Positions 1-9,181 of a stretch of DNA of 64,000 bases are shown one piece after another. The notes beneath the pieces are model-generated. The model made no database searches. It was given only the letters and a program-made list of their open reading frames with translations, and was not told the DNA's origin. The stretch's first letter is position 1; each line of letters begins with the position of its first letter. This DNA comes from Pycnococcus provasolii (lineage: Eukaryota > Chlorophyta > Pseudoscourfieldiophyceae > Pseudoscourfieldiales > Pycnococcaceae), in the NCBI GenBank assembly GCA_938743325.2, contig OW568880.1:124001-188000 (forward strand), read 5' to 3'. The position numbers and the translations under genes were made by a program.

Positions 1-1135
1 CACCACCACCACCACCTGACGCTGACGACGATGATATCACACGAGCCTGCATCCTAGTCAATTATTCTTATATGATAGACTATCAGGTGAGGACTTGCTG
101 ATGCGAATTCTTCCCCAAAGCAAAGAACGTCTAGACGGCCAGGCACCAGGAAGGGCCGAAGAATTACCAACCGGAGGGGCAGCGAAGAACGAGAAGAACG
201 AAACGGCTCCCCAGGCACACCCCAGGCACCACTCAAAGGAAGAAAACTGAACAGTAGGTCGTGCAATCGTGTATCCCCAAATACAGTTTAGAACCAAAGG
301 GATCCTGACCTGTGATGACTTCCCAGAGCATCCCAGACACCAGAGGCCCTCCAGAAGCCCTCTGGCAGTCCCCTCGGGCTACCATAGTTCTTATGGTCGT
401 CTAAATGTGTGCACGCTACATTTATTTACTCCCATTTCTCGACCTGTAGCGTCGACCATAGACCTTTAGCAAAGTTTGCCGACCTGTAGCGTCGACCAGA
501 CATGTATCTATCCGCCGACCTGTAGCGTGCACTCATCTAGACGACCGTATATGGTTGCCCGAGGGGACTGTCTGGTTGGTTTCTCCAACCCGCTGTCCCG
601 CTCCTGCCCTCTGATGAGAAGTAAGAGTCTGCACTGCTGGGCTCTTCTTCTCTTCCCAACCATCTCCTCCACCCCGTGCACGAATGATCGGGTGATGTGG
701 ATGATGATCCATAGACGAAAAAAGTGGAAGGGGATAGAAGTTCTTAAGGCCAATTACAGTAAAGTTTACAATGGTTCTTTTTTGGCGCCGTTTCTTTTCA
801 CGCGAGCCTTTGCTTTTTCTAGTTTCTACCCCATTGCTTTTTTCTTCCCGGTGACTTCCCGGCCGGTGCACCCCCCGGCGGGTCTTTTTTACCACGACCA
901 AATACATGTACTTACATACGGCAGGCAAACGTGTAAGGTTTTTAAAAGGTTTCGTTTCGTCAAATACCACCACAAGTCCCTATTTCCCATCATCCGGTAT
1001 GTACCTGTACCCTTCTTTTGCTTCGGGGGGCCCCTTTGCTTCTTTTTCTCTTCTGGGACTTCCAACCAGCCATCACTGGGGGCCATCATCCTCTCATCAC
1101 TCTCCCCTGGAGTACTGGGTGGGTGACCAGTGAGA
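1..1135. other. Non-coding stretch before the first gene
   Basis: I see no convincing gene here. Open frames exist on both strands but are rich in Phe, Ser, Pro and Arg, lack domain-like patterns and overlap one another. The stretch starts with a short CAC/ACC microsatellite (1-16) and contains a fold-back repeat, listed separately. The last few hundred bases are pyrimidine-rich on the plus strand and directly precede the coiled-coil gene, so they probably hold its promoter and 5' UTR. Confidence 0.5.
361..578. repeat. Imperfect inverted (fold-back) repeat, MITE-like
   Basis: The left arm (about 361-420) and right arm (about 521-578) are imperfect reverse complements over roughly 55-60 bases. 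Shared blocks include CAGTCCCCTCGGGC, GGTCGTCTA and GTGCACGCTACA. The roughly 100-bp centre holds direct copies of CGACCTGTAGCGTCGACCA near 439-458 and 480-498, and a third CGACCTGTAGCGT enters the right arm. The size and shape suit a small fold-back or miniature inverted-repeat element. I could not define a target-site duplication, so the family is unassigned. Confidence 0.6.
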
Positions 1136-4100
1136 ATGATGATGAACACGATCAGCCGTAGTAGTAGTAGTAGTGGTGGTAGCACTAGTAAGAGTTGTAG
1201 TAGGCGTACTCTTAAGCCTAAAGGAAGGACACCAGCCTCTTCGGGGAAGCATTCGCATGGGGGCCGGCCAGCTGCGGGACCCCTCCGTGCGCGCGGCGAC
1301 GACTTGGAAGACAGCTTGAACGGCGAACAAACTCACGATGATGGAAACGAACGAAATAATGGAGACTCTAAGACGAACACAACCTCCCCGAACTCCAACA
1401 ACACGCTCAAACTACGCGTCGCCGCCACACTTGCCGCGGCGACCACACTTACCAACACGTACGCACCTTCAGACGCCATCGCCGCAACTTCAGACAAAAC
1501 GAACATAAACCAGGCGAGGTGCGAGGAACTGTACCAAATCGCAAAGGGAGGAGGGGGCGCGAACACGGATGAGGCGTGCGAGTACGTCAACGGAAAGCTG
1601 GAGTCGGAGGCGTATGCACTGCTTCGCAATAACGTACTCGTCGAGGCAAAACTACCAAACGTCACCGTTCCTGAAGATGCGACGTCTCTCACGACGACGC
1701 AAGGGGCAAGCCTCGCTGGAATACTCGGGGCGGCGGTAGGATTCGTGACTGGGCGGGGGCCAAAAAGTGACGACGTGAAAACACGCATTGCGAAAGACAG
1801 GGAGAGGATGCAGTCGGAATCGCAGGCTGTGGACAAGGAAGACAAGCTCCTTGAGGACCTCGAGGAGGAGCGTGCCGCGCGCAAAGAGCTCAAGAAGGAA
1901 GTGGAGGGGCTAAAAGTGGAGCTTGACGAGGCACTGGAGGAGGAGCGAGCGAGAAGCTCGGAGGTTGTCGAGGAACTCAAGAAGGCGGTGGCGGAGGCCG
2001 AGGCGGAACGCACACAGTACGAGGAACTCAACAGCGCAGCAGCAAGCGAGGTGGAGGAGCTACGCTCGACGCTCGAGAAGACGACGAAGGCGGTGGGCGA
2101 ACTCGACACCAAGGCGAACACGGAAGAAGAGCAGCGCAAGGCACTTGAGGAAGAGCTTAAGCAGATGACCACACAGAGCGCTAAAATCAAGGCTGAGCTG
2201 CAGCAGGAGGTGCACAAGCTGATTGCGGCACGGAACGAGGTGGAGGAACTCACGAAGGAGAAGGATTCGATGAAGGCGTCGTACGAAAAGGCGTCGTCAA
2301 ACATTTCGGATCTCGAGAATTTGTTCCGAGAGAAGCAGTCGGCGATGGTGGATTCGTCGCAAACCATCGCGGCGCTGCAGGAGCAGAAGGGTCAGTCTGA
2401 CGCTACCATGGCACAGATCATGGAACAGCTGGCGGAAGAGACGGAGTCCAGGGTTGCGCTTCAGGCTGCGCTTGACGAGGCCATCACCGCAACGGAGATG
2501 AGCAGCACGGAGATCAAGAAGCTTGAATTGGCAATCGGGGATCAGACGAAAGAGCTAAGCCGAGCTCAGGAAGAATTGGCAAATCAGCGCCAGGGCAAGT
2601 CTAGCATGGAAGAAGCTGTGGAGACTCTCAATCAGACGAATGTGAAGCTCGAGAGCGATTTGAAGAAGGCGACGATGGCGCTCACCAAGAGTCTCGAAAG
2701 CATTGACGTACTGCGTGCAGATAAGCTCAGCCTCGAGAAGGCGCTGACATCCACAAAGGCTCAGCTGAGCTTGGAGGTGGGAGCAAGGGAGGAAGCGAAG
2801 ACAAAACTCTCGAATTTTGAAGGTGATCTGCACAAGTCGTCGTCGGCGCTCGCGGAGGCAGCGCAGGCTCTAAAGTCGCTCGAGGGTGAGAAGAGCGCCG
2901 TGGAAGCCACCTGCTCTAAGCTCGAGGGTGAGCTGAAGCAGACGAGCGATGCCCTGAAGTCGCTCGAGGCTGAGAAGAGCGCCGTGGATGAGGTACTGGA
3001 GACGACGAAAGATCAGCTGAGCAAGGAGCTAGACGCGGAGGCGGCGCTCGTTCTAGCTCTGGACGAGGCGAAGGCGAGCATCACAAAGCTCGAGGGTGAG
3101 CTGAAGCAGACGAGCGATGCCCTGAAGGCGCTCGAGGGTGAGAAGAGCGCCGTGGAAGCCACCTGCTCTAAGCTCGAGGGTGAGCTGAAGCAGACGAGCG
3201 ATACCCTGAAGACGCTCGAGGGTGAGAAGAGCGCCGTGGAAGTCACCTGCTCTAAGCTCGAGGATGAGCTGAAGCAGACGAGCGATGCCCTGAAGGCGCT
3301 CGAGGGTGAGAAGAGCGCCGTGGAAGCCACCTGCTCTAAGCTCGAGGGTGAGCTGAAGCAGACGAGCGATACCCTGAAGTCGCTCGAGGGTGAGAAGAGC
3401 GCCGTGGATGAGGTACTGGAGACGACGAAAGATCAACTGAGCAAGGAGCTAGATGCGGAGGCGGCGCTCGTTCTAGCTCTGGATGAGGCGAAGGCGAGCA
3501 TCACAAAGCTCGAGAGTGATCTCGTGGCAAAGGAGACGGAACTTTCGAAGAAATCCGATGCGCTCACATCGACGGAGCGATCTCTTCAGGAGGCGAATGC
3601 GAAGCACGAGACTGAGATGGGGCAGATGCATACTGCGGTTACGGAGATTGAGGGTCTGCATACGCATTTGAAGACGGAGTTGGAGCTAGAGAAGGAGACG
3701 GAAATCAATCTGCAGGCGGAGCTTGACGCCCTGAAATTGAAAATGTCTCAAAATGAGTCTTTCTACCAGCAGATGCAGGGGCTGGAGGACGAAATTGCAA
3801 AGTCGTTCCGAAATTTGGAAAATATTTTATTTGAACAGCTTCCCGAGAATGCTCTGACAGGAATCTATGCCAATCGCATGTACCGGGAACGTTTCCGCGA
3901 AACGCAGAACCCCAACAGCTCGAAGGAAGACGAAATCAACGACTGGAAGCGTGCGGAGGAAGCGGTTCAGGTGATTCGAGATCGTATCACCGGGTCGTCG
4001 AAGTTGCGTATGGAGAGCGTGATGGAGCTTCTGAGTGACATTGCGAATATGCTCGAGGACGTGTCTGTAAATGAGATTCCTGTGGAGACGACGCAGCTGG

Positions 4101-4267
4101 TTGCAGAGGTATCACGGCTCACTGCCACGCTCCTGAGACAGGACAGTGACCGGCTCGCTCGGATTACATTACCGCCAGACGGCAATGTTGACAAGGCGAC
4201 GCCGCAAAAGCTCGTCATTGCGCCAAACGAGTCGGAAGAGACTCCTACAGCAACGGCATCGTCGTAG
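1136..4267 (+). CDS. Long coiled-coil protein, MFP1-like, probably thylakoid-associated
   Basis: Predicted protein of 1,043 residues. The frame also opens at GTG 1130, but the first ATG is 1136. The first ~90 residues are Ser/Arg/Lys-rich, as in a plastid transit peptide. A hydrophobic Ala/Thr-rich segment ending near PSDAIAA (about residues 90-118) looks like a lumen-targeting signal or membrane anchor. A second short hydrophobic stretch (ASLAGILGAAVGFVTG) lies near residue 200. Nearly everything after that is heptad-rich Glu/Lys/Leu coiled coil, including a homogenised internal repeat. This organisation matches MAR-binding filament-like protein 1 (MFP1), a thylakoid-anchored plant coiled-coil protein. 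The match rests on architecture, so other plastid coiled-coil proteins remain possible. The gene faces the GnT-I gene tail to tail, 198 bp apart. Confidence 0.65.
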   Translation: MMMNTISRSSSSSGGSTSKSCSRRTLKPKGRTPASSGKHSHGGRPAAGPLRARGDDLEDSLNGEQTHDDGNERNNGDSKTNTTSPNSNNTLKLRVAATLAAATTLTNTYAPSDAIAATSDKTNINQARCEELYQIAKGGGGANTDEACEYVNGKLESEAYALLRNNVLVEAKLPNVTVPEDATSLTTTQGASLAGILGAAVGFVTGRGPKSDDVKTRIAKDRERMQSESQAVDKEDKLLEDLEEERAARKELKKEVEGLKVELDEALEEERARSSEVVEELKKAVAEAEAERTQYEELNSAAASEVEELRSTLEKTTKAVGELDTKANTEEEQRKALEEELKQMTTQSAKIKAELQQEVHKLIAARNEVEELTKEKDSMKASYEKASSNISDLENLFREKQSAMVDSSQTIAALQEQKGQSDATMAQIMEQLAEETESRVALQAALDEAITATEMSSTEIKKLELAIGDQTKELSRAQEELANQRQGKSSMEEAVETLNQTNVKLESDLKKATMALTKSLESIDVLRADKLSLEKALTSTKAQLSLEVGAREEAKTKLSNFEGDLHKSSSALAEAAQALKSLEGEKSAVEATCSKLEGELKQTSDALKSLEAEKSAVDEVLETTKDQLSKELDAEAALVLALDEAKASITKLEGELKQTSDALKALEGEKSAVEATCSKLEGELKQTSDTLKTLEGEKSAVEVTCSKLEDELKQTSDALKALEGEKSAVEATCSKLEGELKQTSDTLKSLEGEKSAVDEVLETTKDQLSKELDAEAALVLALDEAKASITKLESDLVAKETELSKKSDALTSTERSLQEANAKHETEMGQMHTAVTEIEGLHTHLKTELELEKETEINLQAELDALKLKMSQNESFYQQMQGLEDEIAKSFRNLENILFEQLPENALTGIYANRMYRERFRETQNPNSSKEDEINDWKRAEEAVQVIRDRITGSSKLRMESVMELLSDIANMLEDVSVNEIPVETTQLVAEVSRLTATLLRQDSDRLARITLPPDGNVDKATPQKLVIAPNESEETPTATASS
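2863..3519 (+). repeat. Internal 84-bp tandem repeat inside the coiled-coil gene
   Basis: A 28-residue unit (84 bp, four heptads) recurs about six times. Its core is EGEKSAVEATCSKLEGELK followed by QTSDALK. A longer block containing VDEVLETTKDQLSKELDAEA and LVLALDEAKASITKLE occurs twice, near 2979-3090 and 3399-3510, so the array has a higher-order period. Copies are almost identical at the nucleotide level, which points to recent unequal crossing-over or gene conversion. Confidence 0.9.
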
Positions 4268-4465
4268 TCGAATATGCGGTAGACTTGGTGCCGTATTCGT
4301 TCGCTGTGAGACACTTATTTCTTTTTTCATATTTTTTCCATAAATAAGTAATAGAGTGGGATAAACTTTCATTTTGTTTTTTCAATTTGAAGTTACATAA
4401 TGTGCAGTCTTGTACAGGTACAGAACAGAAAACAAGCAGCCTTGTTCGTTCTGCGATTTCGGAAG

Positions 4466-6202
4466 TTAAATATAATCAATAGACGGCGCCAGAAATACGC
4501 GCGTCGCGTCATTCAACCAGAATACGACAACTCCGCGCCACGACGTGCGCGGTATGCCATCTTTCCATTCGTCGAAGATGCCAATGGACCTTGCGATTCG
4601 CACAAAGTCACTCTCGCTGCGGTACGTCAGCAGCACATCGCCTAGCGTTCGCTGAGCCTGTGCTACGGTGGAAACTGGCTTCGCGGCACTGATTAGGTTG
4701 CTGAAGTAGGTTTCGTATGCCTGACGTGGCTGGAGGAAGTCAAGCTGTCCATCCTCAAGTCGTCTCTCCCAGTCCACGGGCTCCGCACTGATGCGTATGT
4801 CCTTCAGAAACGTTTTGAAAAATTGGCCCTTACTGGCACCTTTTTCGCCGATGTTGTACGTTCGGCAAATCTCCGGGCGTATGCACTCCCGGCCTTTCCT
4901 GGTTTTGGCAAGTCGCATCCAGTCGTCCCAGTACGCGCGCGGCCACTCTGGAGCGAGCTCTAAAAACGTTTCGCGCTTCATCATCCATCCAAGGCCGGGA
5001 AAAAATTCGGAACGGTACACCGCGTCATTCACCTTGGCGAATGGCACCTTGCCATTGTCGTTCCAGCTCGACGCGCACCACAGCGACTCGTCGCGGTCCA
5101 TGAGCTTCGACGCTGCACGAAAGTACGAGAAAAAGTCAGCGGCGACGAGCATGTCGTCTTCGAGTATGATCACCTTAGAGTAGCCACGGCATTCGAACAG
5201 CTGGTGCAGGAACCAGCGGTAGTGCGCCGAGATGCGGTAGTAAGACTCGGCCTCGAACCGCGCGCTCTTCTCGTACACCACGGGCTCACTTTGGTCGTGC
5301 TCGAGATGGCCCCAGCGACCCTTAAATTCAGGAGCGTCTACAACCACCCTGCGCGTCGCTTGGTCGTGTCCATCTTGGCTCACGTACAGCGGAAAGTCGT
5401 GCAAGTTGTTGCTGTCCTTGTCGTACGCCGCCTGCACGGAGTGGAGCGTCTTCGTGAGGTAGTCTGGCCGGTTGTGCGTAACGACGACGACGGCGGCGAT
5501 GGCGGTTTGTGGGTCTGGGGTGATGCTCAAGCCAGCAGCGACGTTCTCGAGGTCGTCGTCTGAGCAGTAGAGTGGTGGCAAGCCCGCGTGCGTTGGTGGG
5601 AAGCCGGGTGCAAGGCTTGGTGCGGTGGGAAGACGATTGATAGAGTTTGATGCTGGATGCGACGGTTGTGGTGGTGGTGGTGGTGGCACTTGTTTCCTGC
5701 TGTATCTCTCGAACGGTGCACGCGTTGACGACGTTGTTGACGATGAGGCTGCGTGTGACGACTTTGACGACTCTTCGGCGTGTTCGATGGTATCAATGAC
5801 GGCGTGCACTCGTTCCGCGACTTCTTTCGCGCGAATCATTCTTAACCCGTCGTCGCGCAGAGCACGGTGCAGGATGTGTATTGCTTGTAAGGCGTCTTGC
5901 AGTCGTGACGACGCGCGCGAGGATGCGAGCCGTGCGTGCGTGAGTTCGGTTGCAAGTTCGTCTCTGTATGCGGAGTTGAGCCGGTGATGGGTTGGCGCAT
6001 CGGCGAAGATTGCGTGTATGATGAAGAAGGAGATGAGTTGGAGGAATAGAAGGATGGCGATGAAGGTTCGCAAACGACCAGCAGGTAGGAAGGTTCGCAA
6101 CGAGGTGCAACGAAGGATCAACGAGGCTATGCCATGTTGATGGGGTGACGCCGACGACGACATCGACGACATGGGTGGTGTTGTCGTCATGGGACCCATC
6201 AT
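4466..6202 (-). CDS. MGAT1: Alpha-1,3-mannosyl-glycoprotein 2-beta-N-acetylglucosaminyltransferase (GnT-I, GT13)
   Basis: Protein of about 578 residues that transfers GlcNAc from UDP-GlcNAc to the core of N-glycans in the Golgi, starting complex-type glycan formation. It is a type II membrane protein: a hydrophobic anchor (IAILLFLQLISFFIIHAIF, about residues 46-65), a Ser/Pro-rich stem, then the GT13 catalytic domain. Visible family blocks are VVVVTHNRPDYLTKTLHSVQ, the metal-binding EDD in VIILEDDMLVAADFFSYF (near residue 347), FFPGLGWMMKRETF, AYWDDWMR, RPEICRTYNIGEKGASKGQFF. The frame stays open to 6379, but that part runs into the 535-bp repeat and is low-complexity, so I choose ATG 6202, with a second ATG at 6199. 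The anchor is retained with this start. Confidence 0.95.
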   Translation of the reverse strand: MMGPMTTTPPMSSMSSSASPHQHGIASLILRCTSLRTFLPAGRLRTFIAILLFLQLISFFIIHAIFADAPTHHRLNSAYRDELATELTHARLASSRASSRLQDALQAIHILHRALRDDGLRMIRAKEVAERVHAVIDTIEHAEESSKSSHAASSSTTSSTRAPFERYSRKQVPPPPPPQPSHPASNSINRLPTAPSLAPGFPPTHAGLPPLYCSDDDLENVAAGLSITPDPQTAIAAVVVVTHNRPDYLTKTLHSVQAAYDKDSNNLHDFPLYVSQDGHDQATRRVVVDAPEFKGRWGHLEHDQSEPVVYEKSARFEAESYYRISAHYRWFLHQLFECRGYSKVIILEDDMLVAADFFSYFRAASKLMDRDESLWCASSWNDNGKVPFAKVNDAVYRSEFFPGLGWMMKRETFLELAPEWPRAYWDDWMRLAKTRKGRECIRPEICRTYNIGEKGASKGQFFKTFLKDIRISAEPVDWERRLEDGQLDFLQPRQAYETYFSNLISAAKPVSTVAQAQRTLGDVLLTYRSESDFVRIARSIGIFDEWKDGIPRTSWRGVVVFWLNDATRVFLAPSIDYI

Positions 6203-6334
6203 GGGGTTTTTTGATTTTGATTCGGAAAAACCAAAAATGCAAAAATGAAGTTTTAGGGAGGGAGGGCAACCACCACCATGTGGCGACACAACACGGCCGA
6301 AAAAGCGCGGCCAACTGCTCGCTCGCCGGCTGCC

Positions 6335-6869
6335 CGGCTGGAACCTTGCACAAATCATGCCGCTCAGGAAGGTGGTCAAGCAACCCCTGGGGCTCGCTCA
6401 TGGGCCGGTGGTGGTGCAAGCTCGCTCGCTTGCACACGGTGGTGTCAAGAAACCACCTGGGCTCGCTCGTCGGAACCAAAAAAAAAATCAACCCCTGTCA
6501 GAAGGGAGTTTGCAGGTCGATTCCTTCGAATGAGAAAGGATCGACGGGTATCATCATTGATTTCCAGACTACAAACTCGAAGTTTCCCCATCTGAGGTGA
6601 AAAAGCTTGTTCATATCCGAAGATAAGAATAAGAAATATCAACTAAATACTGATCCTAGATGACTGTAATTGAGAATAGGGTGGGATTCGAACAGGGTTG
6701 GAGAACAGGGATTAGAACAGGGTTGCAAAAAGAAAGAAAATTTCAGGTTTGGAAAATACGTACGTATTGTCGATAAAAAATTACATTGTGATCGACATGC
6801 AATATATACTCAATGAGTTCTGAACCTCGTCTGCTGCTCTCCTGAGTGAGCAGTGCTTCGCTCGTGCGC
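6335..6869 (+). repeat. 535-bp direct repeat, copy 1
   Basis: By eye this segment matches 8621-9155 base for base at a constant offset of 2,286. Homology starts at CGGCTGGAACC and ends at CTCGTGCGC. Neither end shows the TG...CA ends of a typical LTR, and I found no matching target-site duplication. It also contains part of the copia-like coding remnant, so it may be a segmental duplication rather than a true LTR. It overlaps the upstream end of the longest GnT-I frame. Confidence 0.9.
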
Positions 6870-8620
6870 GGATCTTGTTTTCGGAGAAGTGCGCCAGTCG
6901 CGTGTGCATTAGCCGCATTGGCGTGATTGGCTTAGCAGTAAATGCTCGTGGCATTGTGTTGTTTGTGTGATGGTTGACGATCTGCTCTTCGTCCGCATCC
7001 GTGTGTTGTTCTGCGCGTACGCAATAGAGTCCGTCGACGATCTCCATGTAGTATACCCTTGAAGCTGGGTCCGTAAGCGTTGCTGAATTGAAGTCGACTG
7101 ACCACCCGTCCCGTAGGAGTTGCACCAAACTCAGAAGGTTTGTGCTTAGGTTTTTCTCCGACTTAGGCCCAGGACCAGTTAATGAATCGGTGACAATTGC
7201 TAATGAATCGGTGAACAGGTCCAGACTTCAGGGGTTCTCTTTTTCTGCAGTTGTTTTTTCTCCGGTCTTTTTGTCACTTAACTGAGGTGCGGTTAACCAC
7301 TTGCAAGTGTGACGGCGTTCCTCAGTCGAGAGCTGGTTGTCCCTCCGTCCAGGACAACAAGAAGAGAGTGACCTTAAGACGACTGCTTAAGTAGGTAGCA
7401 ACTAAGAGTGGTAGTCTATTACACGAGGAAAAGGGTCGACGTCACCGGGGTCCCGAAGGTAGAGGGAAAGGAAAGCAAAGGGAAGACACCAAGAGCAAAG
7501 CTCGGTCGAACGGAGATAAAGAGGTATCCACGAAGAGGCGGCACCACAAAGAGTCAAGAGACCAACCAAGAGAGTGAGGATTGGCTCACGCCGAATCCCC
7601 ACAAAGATCCTCCTTAACAAATATCCTCAGTTCGGGGTTCACCCCCAGTTGGGGATCCCTCACAGATACCTCTCACTACGATGTACCTCGACAGCACAAC
7701 TGCGCTTCGGAACCTTACCAATCCGATCCACACTACTCACATGAAACACATTCGCACCAAACTGCTCTACGCACGCGAACTTTTTGCAGCCGGATTGATT
7801 ATTGGCACCCATATCAAAGGAACCGATAACCCTGCTGACCAACTCACCAAACCCCTCTCACGTCCACAGATTGATCATTTGCTTTTCATTCTCAGCAAAC
7901 CGACGTGGGGTGGTGGATCCAACTCGCGCAAACGCAAACACTCAGACGGTGTCACTTCGCAGAAACGTCTACGCTCAACTGCTGCAGGATACACGTCGGC
8001 TACTTCTAAACACTTTAACGCGGATCGTTACGACGGCAACCTCAGCATGTAGAGCTGTTGACTGAGCTTGAAAGCTCCAGAGCTGTCCTGTTCAACTTTG
8101 ATGTTGAATACTCTGTCAATTCCTTGTTTCTCTGCACCGACATTGAACTTGGCGCGTAGAGCGCTCATGCCTAAGGCTTAACACGTTAAGCTTAAGCTCG
8201 ATGGCGTGACGATTTCCTTAGCTCTCTTAGAGATTTTCGCTGATGCTGAAGTGTTCGACGATTTCAGATTAAGACAATGTTTGCTCCGTACGGGTTATTT
8301 ATTAGTGCGGTTTTTGTTCCGATTTTGCGTATATACACGACTACGACTATCCTTCTACAGTCTTTAGACCTCACGGATCCGTGTGACGGCGGTCTAGTGA
8401 CTGACGTTCCGTCTTAACGTCTTAAGTAGTGGACAGGTAGATATGTAATTGCAATAATAATGGTTACTAAGGAACTTAAGGTGAAGGGGGGGAAGTCCCC
8501 TCGGGGGGAGTCGACTCCACGTCACCTGGCCTCCACGTCAGGGTATCTAGTCATCTAGTGAAGATATTCCCTTAGACCCTCAAGGGTGTATCCCTATTCG
8601 GGCATTGCGTGTTCCTCACA

Positions 8621-9155
8621 CGGCTGGAACCTTGCACAAATCATGCCGCTCAGGAAGGTGGTCAAGCAACCCCTGGGGCTCGCTCATGGGCCGGTGGTGG
8701 TGCAAGCTCGCTCGCTTGCACACGGTGGTGTCAAGAAACCACCTGGGCTCGCTCGTCGGAACCAAAAAAAAAATCAACCCCTGTCAGAAGGGAGTTTGCA
8801 GGTCGATTCCTTCGAATGAGAAAGGATCGACGGGTATCATCATTGATTTCCAGACTACAAACTCGAAGTTTCCCCATCTGAGGTGAAAAAGCTTGTTCAT
8901 ATCCGAAGATAAGAATAAGAAATATCAACTAAATACTGATCCTAGATGACTGTAATTGAGAATAGGGTGGGATTCGAACAGGGTTGGAGAACAGGGATTA
9001 GAACAGGGTTGCAAAAAGAAAGAAAATTTCAGGTTTGGAAAATACGTACGTATTGTCGATAAAAAATTACATTGTGATCGACATGCAATATATACTCAAT
9101 GAGTTCTGAACCTCGTCTGCTGCTCTCCTGAGTGAGCAGTGCTTCGCTCGTGCGC
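8621..9155 (+). repeat. 535-bp direct repeat, copy 2
   Basis: This is the second copy of 6335-6869. It ends only 26 bp before the PIG-C start codon at 9182, so it must supply, or have displaced, the 5' UTR and core promoter of that gene. Confidence 0.9.
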
Positions 9156-9181
9156 TACCACCAACAAGTGCGACGGTGGTG

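Larger units (their letters stand above)
6335..9155. mobile_element. Composite remnant of Ty1/copia-type retrotransposon sequence bracketed by direct repeats
   Basis: Treated as a fossil. About 2.8 kb lies between the divergent GnT-I and PIG-C genes. The outer 535 bp at each end are a direct repeat. Within it, the minus strand at 6781-7128 encodes a stretch resembling the GAG-pre-integrase region of copia polyproteins (MRLMHTRLAHFSENK). The plus strand at 7681-8052 encodes the end of a copia RNase H (HMKHIRTKLLYARELF, NPADQLTKPLSRPQ). A G-rich, polypurine-tract-like run lies near 8484-8496. The two coding parts point in opposite directions and the rest of the polyprotein is not seen, so this is a broken and rearranged composite rather than a whole element. 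The near-identical repeats suggest that the last rearrangement is recent. Confidence 0.75.

Noticed and set aside
476-1126. 216-codon ORF before the first gene
   Set aside because: Biased Phe/Ser/Pro composition, overlap with the fold-back repeat, and no domain-like pattern.
1333-2367. 344-codon minus-strand ORF opposite the MFP1-like gene
   Set aside because: Ser/Ala/Arg-rich composition is the expected antisense reading of a Glu/Lys/Leu coiled coil.
6203-6379. N-terminal extension of GnT-I
   Set aside because: It enters the 535-bp repeat and has no family similarity. The membrane anchor is already complete with the start at 6202.
6685-6705. GGGATTCGAACAGGG looks like the T-arm of a minus-strand tRNA
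   Set aside because: The flanks do not pair into a T-stem and no acceptor or anticodon arm can be built. The same sequence is repeated at 8971-8991 inside the 535-bp repeat.
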